NCBI RefSeq assembly: GCF_001665235.1
Contig: NZ_LZSC01000084.1
Location: 1 to 64,000, forward strand
DNA length: 64,000 nucleotides
Origin: Mycobacterium sp. 1100029.7
GTDB taxonomy: Bacteria; Actinomycetota; Actinomycetes; Mycobacteriales; Mycobacteriaceae
Direction: 5' to 3'
Positions 16,301 to 21,596 of this stretch are shown piece by piece (the stretch's first letter is position 1; every line of letters begins with the position of its first letter). The translations under genes were made by a program, and so were the position numbers. The notes beneath the pieces were generated by a model. That model saw only the letters and a list, made by a program, of their open reading frames with translations, searched no databases and had not been told where the DNA came from.

Positions 16301-18735
16301 GGCCGGTACGCGAGAACACCTACGCTTATGTCAGCCCCTCCGAGAAGTTCGAGGTCGACATGTCGACCGAGATGGAGTCTTCGATTACCCACGGGCACGG
16401 CACGGCATTGCGTACGGTCAAAGGAGTCCGGCTACAGGTTCCGGTCCCGCACGGGTCGATAAGCGTTCAAGTCACCCATACCGGCTCAGTGGTTCCCAAG
16501 GAGGACACCACGGCCGACGCCGACCACGGCGTCACGCAATTGAGCGACGTGAACATTCCGAACATCTCCGGCGAGAACGACTACCGGTTGCCGATGAGGG
16601 TTCGGACGACCCAGGCCCACGACTTGTTTCGGCAGCCAGTCCGTTTCGAAATAAGCTACGAAGCGAGCTTGGGTGCCAAGCTGCTGTCGACGAAAGTGCC
16701 GGAAGAGCCTCCGCCGGTTCGGCTTACCGCCGTGTTCTCTTACCCCAAACACACCCCGAGTCCCGCCGGGGCACCGGAGGCCGGTCAGGACGGCGAAGCG
16801 CACGACACACCGCCCGCCGTTCACCCGCATCTCGAAGTCAAGCAGGCTGTCATGGAGGTACGTCCACACCACGCCCCGCGTGCGACCGACGAAGCCAACG
16901 CCTCACACGCTGACGTCGAACAGCACACGCCCAGTGGAGATGCGGTGGCCGTTCACATCTTGGATTCGATAGCGGACCAGGGCGTGACGGTTTTCGGCAA
17001 AGACTGGCCCGCAGTACGCGCCGAACTGACCGGGGAACTCAGGACGATGGCCGTCCAGCGCGACCTCAACGACTTCAGCCGGGGCGGTACCAAAATCATC
17101 AAGCTGAAATCGGTGCGCGGCGGCGAGGTCAAGCTCGGCGCTCACCTCGACACGAAGAACGTCGCCGACTCCGATGCCACGACCGAGTTCTACAACGGTC
17201 GTCAACAAGTGCTGGTTGCTGCGGTATCTCGCACCAAAGTCAGCAACTGGCAGGGCTATGTACAGGCCCAGGGCGATGTGTTGCCTAGCGGCGACATCGT
17301 CAACCTTTCAGTGCAGGGACAGATTTCGGGTGCGCTCGGGGACGAGACGACAAACACCCGCACCGAAACCGCTTCCGCTGACACGCTTTTCCGCAAGAAG
17401 GTCGCCACGGTGTCCCACGTAGGAACAGCCACCATCGAGGCTCGCATGAGCCGACCGCCCGGTCGGCTGCTTGGATCGGGTGCCGCGCCGCTCAGTGGCG
17501 TCGGCCACGCCCAGATCAGTTATCTGGCGCGCGAGTCACCAACGGACGCGCAGGACCACCATGTGTATCTTCCGCGCGAGGGGATCATCCAAACCGGCGG
17601 CCGACCGGAAGGAGATTCCGCGGATCACCGAGACTCGGGCGGGTCTGGCCCGAGTGGCGCCGCAGGGTCCCCCGGGCAACCCGAGCCGCCTGACAGCGGC
17701 CTACCCGCGCGTGGGCTCAGTCTCGACACCATCGTCCGCAAAGTCATCGATGGCGCGAACTTTCGTGACCGCACGCTCGAAAACATGCATGCCAGCCTGA
17801 GCCCGCGCGAGATGAAAGAGATTGGCGACTATGTGGGCGCTGCCCTCCACGACACCCGCCTGGCTGGCAATCTCCCCGCCATGTCCCGCAGCGAAAACGA
17901 CAGCGACGCAGTGGAACTTCTACAACATGGAAATTTCCGTATCACCGGCCGCGCTGACGTTCGTCAACTGGACTTCAAAGAGATTGAACATGAGGGCGGC
18001 AACGCCTACCTGCTCAATGACGTCAATCAGGCCAAGGCGAACCAGCGCATCAAGAGTCGCCAAATCGGCTGGCGTCTGCTCTTCGGCCCCCACGGGCGAT
18101 TCGCGGACATGCAGGCCTCGCTGTTGGGTGGCGGTGGGACCACGGCCCAGCGTCGCTACGGTGCTAGTTTTTCCGAGACTGCCCGAATCTCGGCCAATGC
18201 CAAGTTCGCCCGCCCGCATGCTGTCTTTGACAGCACCACCCGCGTCACCCTGACCGTGCACATCGGCGACACCGCGCATCAATTGCCTGCTTTAGATGTC
18301 CACGGACCAATTCTTATTCCGAAATCCGAGACGCGAATTTCGGGACCTGAAAGTACGTCGGACGGACCGGCGGAACGCCTGGCAGGTTCAGTTGGCGAAC
18401 CCGCTCCGATCGGCCCCGCGGAATCCCGAGCCCACCCGGTCGACCCTGACTCATCGCATCCCGCCCCGACCGTCGAACACGCGACACAGGCTGAGCAGTC
18501 CGCGGGCCGGTCGCTTTCCCGGATGGTCCAGGGCTTAAAGGGTCTTGCCCACAACAGGTTTGAGCCAGGCCAGTCACTCAGCGGGGCGCGGCCACAGGCA
18601 TTGCTGCCATCGGGAGTCGCTGAAGCGGCACACACTGCACACCGCACCGGTCTTCCCGCAACGCATACGGCCACGACCAGAGCCGAGCCACCGACGACGC
18701 GAAGCGCGGACGACGCGGAACCCTCAATCGATTAG
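4378..18735 (+). CDS. Giant 4785-residue type VII multi-effector toxin (GT + Tox-PL + ART modules)
   Basis: A single uninterrupted frame; ATG with caggggg upstream. Residues 1-120 are WXG100-like helices with Trp11, Trp20 and Trp35, resembling the CpnT N-terminal family. Residues 120-310 hold hydrophobic glycine-rich helices (AVGAVTGAAIGV, IGAVVGGAAGAIA). Residues 310-740 are an acidic, Ser/Thr/Pro-rich linker. Then come glycosyltransferase 1 (about 825-1280), Tox-PL 1 (1355-1505), ADP-ribosyltransferase (1575-1715), glycosyltransferase 2 (1920-2370), an OmpA-like segment (2385-2490), Tox-PL 2 (2595-2755), and six degenerate alpha-then-beta modules (2920-4660). Catalytic residues look intact in all five enzyme domains. 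The family logic points to a T7SS-exported toxin that modifies host proteins. Secretion, target and activity are inferred. Transcription probably starts upstream of 964; the C-terminus converges with the espI-like gene, 21 bp apart. Confidence 0.85.
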   Translation: MGIEIPAGLQWVSYLAGEKWPQGDETAMFQIGDDWNSSAQQISDLIPKLQQAQSQTASAVTGETASAVADQFQSLLSGDSSIDNLASAMSSLGSLATQTGTQIQYTKLQILSTLGIAAAEIAYALSSVEWTFGASLAWIPPIEAITMAVVRQLVSQLVKRILAAAAEALTKTGLRQLVKDAAVGAVTGAAIGVVQDLAIEAYQIHEGVRSGIDWKQVGEISIGAVVGGAAGAIAHGFISKSLGESTTIGGKALKGAVTHFSVGAIGNVAGGVATGGGLNAEDIFGGAGGGAVSGGIRGGSEHPEGGAHGNDKDISSEKDTSSDMSHDDDDDDASIKTLVEPDPPKLPDGSKDVFVPNGPGPENDSVRPPAAENGTNGSTPPVDDNHVQSAPTPSDAPGDDASTTATGSAATSEPAPVREGNPQFNNGSGAKSDSPQPVRTVSGNGAPSTSTASSTPLAHQPPATPGSRSDVTDSHGTATRSSAGTSDNRPGATPSATESTSRATPPAKPTLQPNRSAAGASVGGRSSTSKPLVVAGTGDRPVTESIKQSESSGASSETGARPTTPSMPDASTARDAEPTSVATPVSSVTTQDDSIARSPVPEQSVESKPIPPELLTADSAFSSSTDDTVIRGGQPEADPASRSPTTTTNAADVTTGAARSIPDTVVDTAHPAPKEDPSRASASTFASPSDSRSKPAPIARIADQLPSQGVLRGVPDDTVPPNRSRSGADADEHPPADGQPHPVLRLRGGAGEGSRFRTNLNEYARRMFGPDNRGGSEDLVRGLQQKAREVESARNQQSHPAQPDEFGLDPFGLRDPSPTPPHLDGVKLAHVPTNSLGGHIHQLDMARHPNDPGPDESEIWSKPAPADGRWFSDNPDHRTAEPLPDPLEMPKVFHSIWLGGAVTDGRKTTDLVRRNLEKLSKVAQGEGMRVVLWTDVPRTEFERSGGDAARMRSWARRHNIALLSPNEVFHVDEPMNLAAEYRLEAAKGTAAGYTAASDILRLEILHRLGGIYTDHDNQVRRLDGLRNLLGAPGFALHSRGEGIPNNSALLAARGHPFVKQYLDKIKSNYKKLQNQLHPEVHGFIDNTAKAQHENYVLRPELVIRRRSVTERTGPFNFRDVTESLSLNDADVPRIRTDQLNMGSAHTWLSTKPLRFTPEQAPKVLQHAISGLIWDLRNREGDLNLAAVAPLIEGLPNPAAGWKAVVEYMQSVPELRAQVQTVTYAYLRPKSSVPLIGDRPRIHQLDLPRSVRETFGLPLRGRITDTEGSWRRAAFAAKIQSGEWGPATRASAPGEGQMSFARSHDNNSDDVLHGLAAGDSAMAELGVGDGEPKPSQELTTGIGHATEIPQSHSTIDQIRTWIGDVNNDGDAAVAPAGPRLANCGPATIVVFDRLSGTPSFGRAYVGGPISNSRHMHELTRDELGEATGLPFEQSTPTQIAKRLVDAGPGTHTVVAIKYRNGEQHSFNAYFDGTQVHALDGQHGTIKSWPPQLDLEKNPVEQWFMGTPPARHQDNLGNSSSPPHQNLSQNALGSLPSNVVREQDSGSVLPNDLVSEPDRPLPSAQLDPSLDLDSVTGIPDGHSAQLRTDNVRLYRDDTRSPSEVFGTGFEALDPTNTNLTTFVLGRPGAFVSTTRDAQLNHLGPPTEARPQVFRYHIEAPGGIDVNPTLPHHQDGHEGEVAFLGGIRRENILGAEQVLDGRPQALRLGSFVHNDYFNPHARNPHFPSEPPRLSTDSPNVSDDDMTPMNTPRARPVSLPTSAEMPESSAGSSASDAEPNSQEHLESGDPAARTLPTPDVLQGLPSEDSQSVQHNEARAGDVDESGHAVHDQAPGGQTNYGPAARLRGGASGADALFGSLRYHAGRMLRTNAHNADSNELIHNLSAEADRVRQQREGAARPAAVAEDRFGPDPFGLRDPAPTPDLLRDVLLADVPTENLGSYFRSLDLAGVGEDKSSGHDEVWSEPTPPDGQWWRPEDLPQDSEPLPSLPPLPDRLEMPKVVHSIWLGGPVTDGRNVTTEVRRNLEELSRKALAEGMRVALWTDVTRNEFEESTGDVAAMRDWAQRHSIMLLNPDEVFHGGEPMRLAPEYRLEGAKGTAAGYTAASDILRLEILHRFGGIYTDGDNEVLDLAGVRDLLRAPGFAAHGTPPVVNTSALLAAREHPFVRSLLDTIGHNYRLRQDQLQPHNHIAFNAREPHVQHYAGVRALKRRSVMERTGPSNLGPARAELGLDEVLPRISEDKIQMASAKSWLSDDPRTFPPEKTGWVLQHAISGLIWDLRNRRGDLNLVAVAPLIRSLHDPAAGWEAVVGYIHRTPQLRLQVQTVTYSRIKFDDSGIEPQGRDEELELPASVRNMLGLPPRGRASDVPGVWRRATFGTRVGSDYWSYAKVDFASGERHQIADTTELEALASHLNNLGDQWRDVEVSVEGGGEAIFNNAGTDRATAVRGYLERRVDNPDITWKNPTSRGPGPTKTPVPPDVLENRRQVIVSWKAKPVGPAGRDFSEIETSEGQSHSPLPADSAPLPQTTTATAGEFFDDDPDEELIWNRWDDDQSTDVLHGVPDDEANAADVGPVRTDVIVGARSDPLPDGHADPRKLFAIPHSDNSIEDVRSWIGDVNSDGDPAVKPSGSRLMNCGPATIAVFDRLSGTPSFGRAYVGERIGESRANHELNRDELSSATGLRLVPSSPEKIAQRLSNEPTGAHTVVTVRYRNGQQHSLNAYFDGTAIHALDGQHGTVKSWPPADLDRENNPVEQWFMGAPFDAHPVSDSDASRDVLRGLPTEDRRLADAPAESGDESDAGSTSDVSETRYWTAPESPSSEHDSVDLSFQHDPSRPPSPSADSAESFVTVPEPEPELEAVEPRSRPVTSLSSSAASVDYGLPVVAKGKQREDAGPVAEPSTPPSAERPEPEPVAEPRDQPDPIPQLPSRIGDNLVLGGTDVVEEFLSDDQALDHIKQLILRHGGEDAWSHNREQVVALFADDALRPKVSGMLRGGRAIKRVYELALGRTLAVDLRLDGASKDSELHFKENVEKYEYEHTSDSTNTVGSSVQSRTVVYGGAQANFTHPDVTITPTLLGLRTHDSALNEVIADRQVSGAQTAEPSTRFHGTVKATITHKLDTVRSVHKPESRDIIYRAQVVVPKRDVDDRGDDGDHGESDASEAHGTVESQPGPSDVHRPAQPSGGPSRVHDTRALSGSDVVTNLWLVPDDLPPAEHDTARPAQQKGARPIEATPQTHVGDDEREREETPPSRVQSPRVRTIPDLLAGDAMQAAFKKAYGKLAVRAVNETDNWLTVERLQSNLHGMTNKQPLVLHFESIPGARLEVHAFIEPIDTPSAVRSSVAPDAKYRTDRLMRATGRTDMTEFHYGTETDTSLARQDAVTWSAEFPTPSRIRGEGGTNSGEFSGGIDANHIRGRIESESDSRRYRIRNTLKNPVAGQGWHGQVRLRFEMHPPDSASSSILAAAFKGSTHETFQGAVHETRARFDALIEESETALVEDYKGKQVWAPPNRIWGGGPPAEHRSIAEAPWWRAGTRHRTVQDSRNAEAPRATEYPALELIPRGEEGVVPSRGMASMDRVTNLDLSGFHGMVNYMGRRAFGGDWANIRDDVSSWYHLNRVRDALPAMTQQSPLSRTQLTGPGSKTKTSLVANFEELKFRRVIEPLSSPSTEAVESSAKTIERNRQTTAQLGLGGRGGDVAGSPVLGEAIIGGQHVARDSERLGEQQRVALATKFDQKMAIFDGWVRLDGYMTGSVATVHESGLFPVEIAIPLSELQGSRIHDDEVRPTFTRDEPAGFVDHPRPKREPDLVDRAPFPKHPDPPKAMGYTHRPGSTRSVLRKPRPGVGGSEAGRVRGGPGDAETQPVGDASAAIASTPAPGPSGPKWKWTQPPTVEDPPKPPPHALQGSWHPSDMVVGVDRNTGLQEAIRQDLATVLGSDLDDAMVGVSNQFGPRVLAARLTHESGRQWTHDIPVAGGHITVKVRPVRENTYAYVSPSEKFEVDMSTEMESSITHGHGTALRTVKGVRLQVPVPHGSISVQVTHTGSVVPKEDTTADADHGVTQLSDVNIPNISGENDYRLPMRVRTTQAHDLFRQPVRFEISYEASLGAKLLSTKVPEEPPPVRLTAVFSYPKHTPSPAGAPEAGQDGEAHDTPPAVHPHLEVKQAVMEVRPHHAPRATDEANASHADVEQHTPSGDAVAVHILDSIADQGVTVFGKDWPAVRAELTGELRTMAVQRDLNDFSRGGTKIIKLKSVRGGEVKLGAHLDTKNVADSDATTEFYNGRQQVLVAAVSRTKVSNWQGYVQAQGDVLPSGDIVNLSVQGQISGALGDETTNTRTETASADTLFRKKVATVSHVGTATIEARMSRPPGRLLGSGAAPLSGVGHAQISYLARESPTDAQDHHVYLPREGIIQTGGRPEGDSADHRDSGGSGPSGAAGSPGQPEPPDSGLPARGLSLDTIVRKVIDGANFRDRTLENMHASLSPREMKEIGDYVGAALHDTRLAGNLPAMSRSENDSDAVELLQHGNFRITGRADVRQLDFKEIEHEGGNAYLLNDVNQAKANQRIKSRQIGWRLLFGPHGRFADMQASLLGGGGTTAQRRYGASFSETARISANAKFARPHAVFDSTTRVTLTVHIGDTAHQLPALDVHGPILIPKSETRISGPESTSDGPAERLAGSVGEPAPIGPAESRAHPVDPDSSHPAPTVEHATQAEQSAGRSLSRMVQGLKGLAHNRFEPGQSLSGARPQALLPSGVAEAAHTAHRTGLPATHTATTRAEPPTTRSADDAEPSID
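6850..8220 (+). other. Domain: TcdA/TcdB-type glycosyltransferase, copy 1
   Basis: Residues about 825-1280 of the giant protein. The donor-site opening PKVFHSIWLGG (890-900), the signature ASDILRLEILHRLGGIYTD and the DxD motif Asp1014-His-Asp1016 are those of the large clostridial toxin / Gly_transf_sug family, which transfer a sugar from UDP-sugar to a protein such as a small GTPase. It begins soon after an LRLRGG element (744-749). Confidence 0.8.
8440..8895 (+). other. Domain: papain-fold Tox-PL deamidase/protease, copy 1
   Basis: Residues about 1355-1505. The Cys-His-Asp triad is visible: Cys1382 in NCGPAT, His1463 in QHSFNAYFDG, Asp1478 in HALDGQHG. This is the arrangement of papain-fold toxin 1 (Tox-PL), which includes protein glutamine deamidases. 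Peptidase activity is the alternative. Confidence 0.8.
9100..9535 (+). other. Domain: pertussis-toxin-like ADP-ribosyltransferase
   Basis: Residues about 1575-1715. VRLYRDDTRSPSEVFGTGF matches the S1/cholera-type NAD-binding start with Arg1593. FVSTTRD (Ser1630-Thr-Thr) matches the STS strand. HEGEVAFLGGIRRENILGAE holds the catalytic Glu (1677, with Glu1675 before it) and aligns well with the pertussis S1 segment around Glu129. The R-S-E class residues are all present. It exists only in the first half; the second module lacks it. Confidence 0.75.
10130..11500 (+). other. Domain: TcdA/TcdB-type glycosyltransferase, copy 2
   Basis: Residues about 1920-2370, a clear paralogue of copy 1 (PKVVHSIWLGG from 1995, ASDILRLEILHRFGGIYTD, DxD at Asp2119-Gly-Asp2121). 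It is preceded by an RLRGG element (1841-1845) and by the same DPFGLRDP phrase found before copy 1, so the whole module was duplicated. Confidence 0.8.
11530..11850 (+). other. Domain: OmpA-like segment after glycosyltransferase 2
   Basis: Residues about 2385-2490. The order VEVSVEGGGEA, then TDRATAVRGYLERR, then ENRRQVIVSW echoes the OmpA-like peptidoglycan-binding pattern (G-x-T-D, RAxAVxxYL, NRRV). It may be structural rather than peptidoglycan-binding. Copy 1 has no counterpart. Confidence 0.4.
12160..12650 (+). other. Domain: papain-fold Tox-PL deamidase/protease, copy 2
   Basis: Residues about 2595-2755. Triad Cys2631 (NCGPAT), His2712 (QHSLNAYFDG), Asp2727 (HALDGQHG). Very similar to copy 1, including FDRLSGTPSFGRAYVG and the VEQWFMG ending. 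Confidence 0.8.
13141..18360 (+). other. C-terminal array of six degenerate alpha/beta modules
   Basis: Residues about 2920-4660. Segments starting near residues 2922, 3252, 3571, 3904, 4192 and 4447 each have an opening helical stretch with an acidic/aromatic pattern, followed by about 100-150 residues of alternating strands, and are separated by Pro/Ser/acidic linkers. Sequence identity between modules is low, so this is a structural reading. They could form a binding, translocation or cell-surface stalk. I recognise no named family. Confidence 0.4.
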
Positions 18736-18756
18736 GCCGCCGGGTTAGGGCCACGC

Positions 18757-20223
18757 CTAGCGCGAGAATTTCTCCGACACCGCCGCGGCGAGTTCGAGAT
18801 AAGCCTGTCGCGTGGCACGTTTGAGCAACCCGAAGTCGAAATCTGCCCCTTCGGCCAAATGCGGTTCGAAGGGGACAAGGTGCGTCGACCGGCAGCGTGC
18901 GTCGAAGTGCTCGACGACCTTGTCCAACTTGAGTGCCGAAGCGCCGCGTTTCGGCGAGGTCAGTACCACGTGGGCCTCCCGTACCAAGGCGCCGTGGCCG
19001 TGCTGCGCGAGCCAGTCGAGAGTCGCCGAGGCGCTGCGCGCCGCATCGATGGCCGGCAAGCTCACCAGGACGATCGCATTGGCCAAGTCGAGGACACCGG
19101 ACATCGCCGAATGCATGATCCCGGTGCCGCAGTCGGTGAGGATGATGTTGTAGTAGTGCCGGAGGATGTCGACGGTGCGCCGGTAGTCGGTTTCGCCGAA
19201 AACCTCGGACACTGCTGGGTCTTGCTCACTGGCGAGAACTTCAAGCCGGCTCGGCGCCATTCGGGTGTGGTTTCGAATATCCGCGTATCGGTTGATGTTC
19301 GGATCTCTTAGCAGATCGCGCACCGTGGAGGATGTCGACGTATCCGGCACCCGCTCGGCCAGTGTGCCGCGGTCCGGGTTCGCATCGACGGCGATGACGC
19401 GGTCGGTGCGCACGCTCGCCAGTGCCGAGCCCAAACCCAAGGTGGTAGTCGTCTTTCCAACGCCACCTTTGATGGACAATACGGCGACCCGGAAATCACC
19501 GACGATGGGTTGACGAATCTGCTCGAAGAGTGCATTGCGTTCGCGCTCCTTGCGCGATATGCCGACGTTAACCCGTCGACCGGTGAATGTGTAAACGGCG
19601 CGGCGCCAACCCGCTTCGGGTGCGTTCCGATCACGATTGATGACCTGAGCCTCGTCGAGGGGCGGCGGTACCCGAAACGCCTGTGCTGCAGTGTGGTCCA
19701 GGCGACGGGCTGGTTCACGTGGTTCCTGGACCTGCTCGGGGGCTGTAGACCATGGTGGTAGCCCCTGCCAGGGCGGTGGTGGCAGCGGTGGCAGTCCGGG
19801 CGGCCACGCCGGAGCCCAAGCGATTGGTGGCGGTTCCGGTTGGCGTTCGGTCGTCGCCGGTGCCGGGTCATGGATTGACCTGCCCGGCCTGTCAGGGATC
19901 TGCTCGAACTCCATGCCCATCGGCGGGGTGGAAGTCTGCCAGGGCGGCGCCGCCATACGACGGGCGGTTCGCGGCTTTTCCGGTAGGGCGTCGGCGGCGT
20001 CGTCTTCCGTCGGGCTTGGGGCAGAAGTCGATTCGAAATCGTAGAGAGTCTCAGGAGGTAATTTTTCTGGGAGTGAGAAAGATCCTTCGTCCTTCCCGGC
20101 AACCGCGTCGTCATCCGGCTGAGGTGGCGGCACCTCTCGTTGGGTGCGCTGGGCAGCGACCCGGGCCAGCAAGCGTGCGGCTCTGTCCTCGATTTCGTCG
20201 ATACCGTCAAATCCGTTGGTCAC
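18757..20223 (-). CDS. EspI-like ParA/MinD-family ATPase, copy 1
   Basis: 488 residues from a GTG at 20223-20221 with aggaaggg upstream. The start is fixed by a GTGA overlap with the mycP stop. Residues about 20-200 are Pro-rich (PPLPPPPWQGLPPW); the C-terminal half is a deviant Walker ATPase, KGGVGKTTT with Lys257, then AVDANPDRGTL and ILTDCGTGI. EspI in ESX-1 has this Pro-rich plus MinD-like layout and has been linked to control of secretion under low ATP. Last gene of the eccC-eccD-mycP-espI operon. A shorter paralogue lies at 32911. Confidence 0.85.
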   Translation of the reverse strand: MTNGFDGIDEIEDRAARLLARVAAQRTQREVPPPQPDDDAVAGKDEGSFSLPEKLPPETLYDFESTSAPSPTEDDAADALPEKPRTARRMAAPPWQTSTPPMGMEFEQIPDRPGRSIHDPAPATTERQPEPPPIAWAPAWPPGLPPLPPPPWQGLPPWSTAPEQVQEPREPARRLDHTAAQAFRVPPPLDEAQVINRDRNAPEAGWRRAVYTFTGRRVNVGISRKERERNALFEQIRQPIVGDFRVAVLSIKGGVGKTTTTLGLGSALASVRTDRVIAVDANPDRGTLAERVPDTSTSSTVRDLLRDPNINRYADIRNHTRMAPSRLEVLASEQDPAVSEVFGETDYRRTVDILRHYYNIILTDCGTGIMHSAMSGVLDLANAIVLVSLPAIDAARSASATLDWLAQHGHGALVREAHVVLTSPKRGASALKLDKVVEHFDARCRSTHLVPFEPHLAEGADFDFGLLKRATRQAYLELAAAVSEKFSR

Positions 20224-21596
20224 GTTCGGTCCCTTCCTCGGCTCTTGGCGACCACCAGGGCCACTGCCGCAATTGCCAGGCACATAACGACTACCGTCAG
20301 CACGGTGGCACCCGCTCGCGTATCGCCGCGACGCGGTTCCCCGGGCCGGTTGAGCGCTTGGCCGGCTGCAGGCGATGGCATGCTTGCGGCCGGGGGCAGG
20401 TCGTAGGTCAATGCGGCGACCGGATCGACCACGCCATAACCGGTTGCCTCGTTGGGACCCGCCGTCGGCGTCTGCGCCGTTCGTTTGATCCGCTCCATCA
20501 CTTCTGCCGCTGACATCGCCGGAAAGCGGGAGCGGACCAGCGCGACGACGCCGGACACCAGGGGAGCCGCGAAGCTGGTGCCGTTGACCAGCACGAGACC
20601 GCGCTGGGGATCCTGCCAAGCGTTCATGAGTCCGGGGCCGTTGGGGCTCAACGATGTCAGCTGTTCACCTGGTGCGGCCAGGCTCACCCACGGCCCGTGC
20701 AGCGAGAAGTCGCTGGGCTTTCCGTTTGTCGCCACCGCACCGACGGTAAGGACATAGTCCCGAAACCATGCCGGGCTGGCGACGGTGCGCACCGAGTCCC
20801 ACCCTTGCGTCAGCGGAAGATTGGGATCGCGCACCTCGTTCTGCACACTGCACAACCCTTGCGAGCTGACATTGCCCGCCGCGGCAACCACCACGACGTT
20901 GCGCTCGAACGCATACCGAACAGCTTGTCCGACGGCCACGTCGTCCAAACCCGCGCCGACCGGAGCACACGCCGCCTCGGAAAGATTGATCACCGTGGCG
21001 CCCAGATCCACGGCGTGCACGATCGCTAGGGCCAAGGTGTGGGTAGTTCCATAACCGGGCGACACCGCATTCGCATCGCTCTGTGCGGATGCGGTTCCGC
21101 GCACCGAATACAGGTCGCTGTTCTGGCGGATCGACAAGATGGTCGCGTCCGGCGCGACGCCCGCAAAGGAGTCTTCGGGGCTGGGTGCCGCTGCGATCAG
21201 ACCTGCGACCAGGGTGCCGTGCGCGTCGCAATCGACCAAGCCATCAGACGACGAGACATAGTCACCGCCTGGTTGCAGCGCATGCAGCCGGGGATTGGGT
21301 GCTACACCCGTGTCGATCACAGCGACCTTTTGCCCGCCTCCGCGCGAAAATAGCCAAGCGCCAGTATAATTGAGCATAATGTCGGCGCCGAACCGAGCTC
21401 CGGTTTGGGTGCCCGGCGACATGATGCCAATGCCGCAGGCCGTTTTCTGTTCGGTTGGGTCCGGCGGAGCGACGGCGCCCGCGGGCGGGTCCCCCGGGGG
21501 TACCGTAGGTGGCCCGAGGGCCAGCGCGGGTGCCGGAGCGACCGTCATCTCCGCGACAAACAGTAGGACGGTCAACACCGCTGTCCAACGAATCAT
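20220..21596 (-). CDS. mycP: Mycosin, membrane-anchored subtilisin-like protease MycP
   Basis: 458 residues from an ATG whose ATGA overlaps the eccD stop; I prefer it to an in-frame Met 12 codons earlier. Signal peptide at residues 1-28 (TAVLTVLLFVAE). S8 triad: Asp95 in VAVIDTGV, His126 in DAHGTLVAG, Ser341 in GTSFAAPLVSG. A C-terminal transmembrane helix (TVLTVVVMCLAIAAVALVV) is followed by a short basic tail. Mycosins cap and stabilise the ESX membrane complex in the periplasm. In the eccC-eccD-mycP-espI operon. Confidence 0.95.
   Translation of the reverse strand: MIRWTAVLTVLLFVAEMTVAPAPALALGPPTVPPGDPPAGAVAPPDPTEQKTACGIGIMSPGTQTGARFGADIMLNYTGAWLFSRGGGQKVAVIDTGVAPNPRLHALQPGGDYVSSSDGLVDCDAHGTLVAGLIAAAPSPEDSFAGVAPDATILSIRQNSDLYSVRGTASAQSDANAVSPGYGTTHTLALAIVHAVDLGATVINLSEAACAPVGAGLDDVAVGQAVRYAFERNVVVVAAAGNVSSQGLCSVQNEVRDPNLPLTQGWDSVRTVASPAWFRDYVLTVGAVATNGKPSDFSLHGPWVSLAAPGEQLTSLSPNGPGLMNAWQDPQRGLVLVNGTSFAAPLVSGVVALVRSRFPAMSAAEVMERIKRTAQTPTAGPNEATGYGVVDPVAALTYDLPPAASMPSPAAGQALNRPGEPRRGDTRAGATVLTVVVMCLAIAAVALVVAKSRGRDRT

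Noticed and set aside
14737..16398. Long minus-strand open frame (553 codons) inside the giant gene
   Set aside because: Antisense shadow typical of high-GC coding DNA; Arg/His/Pro-rich with no motif, while the plus frame has domains throughout.
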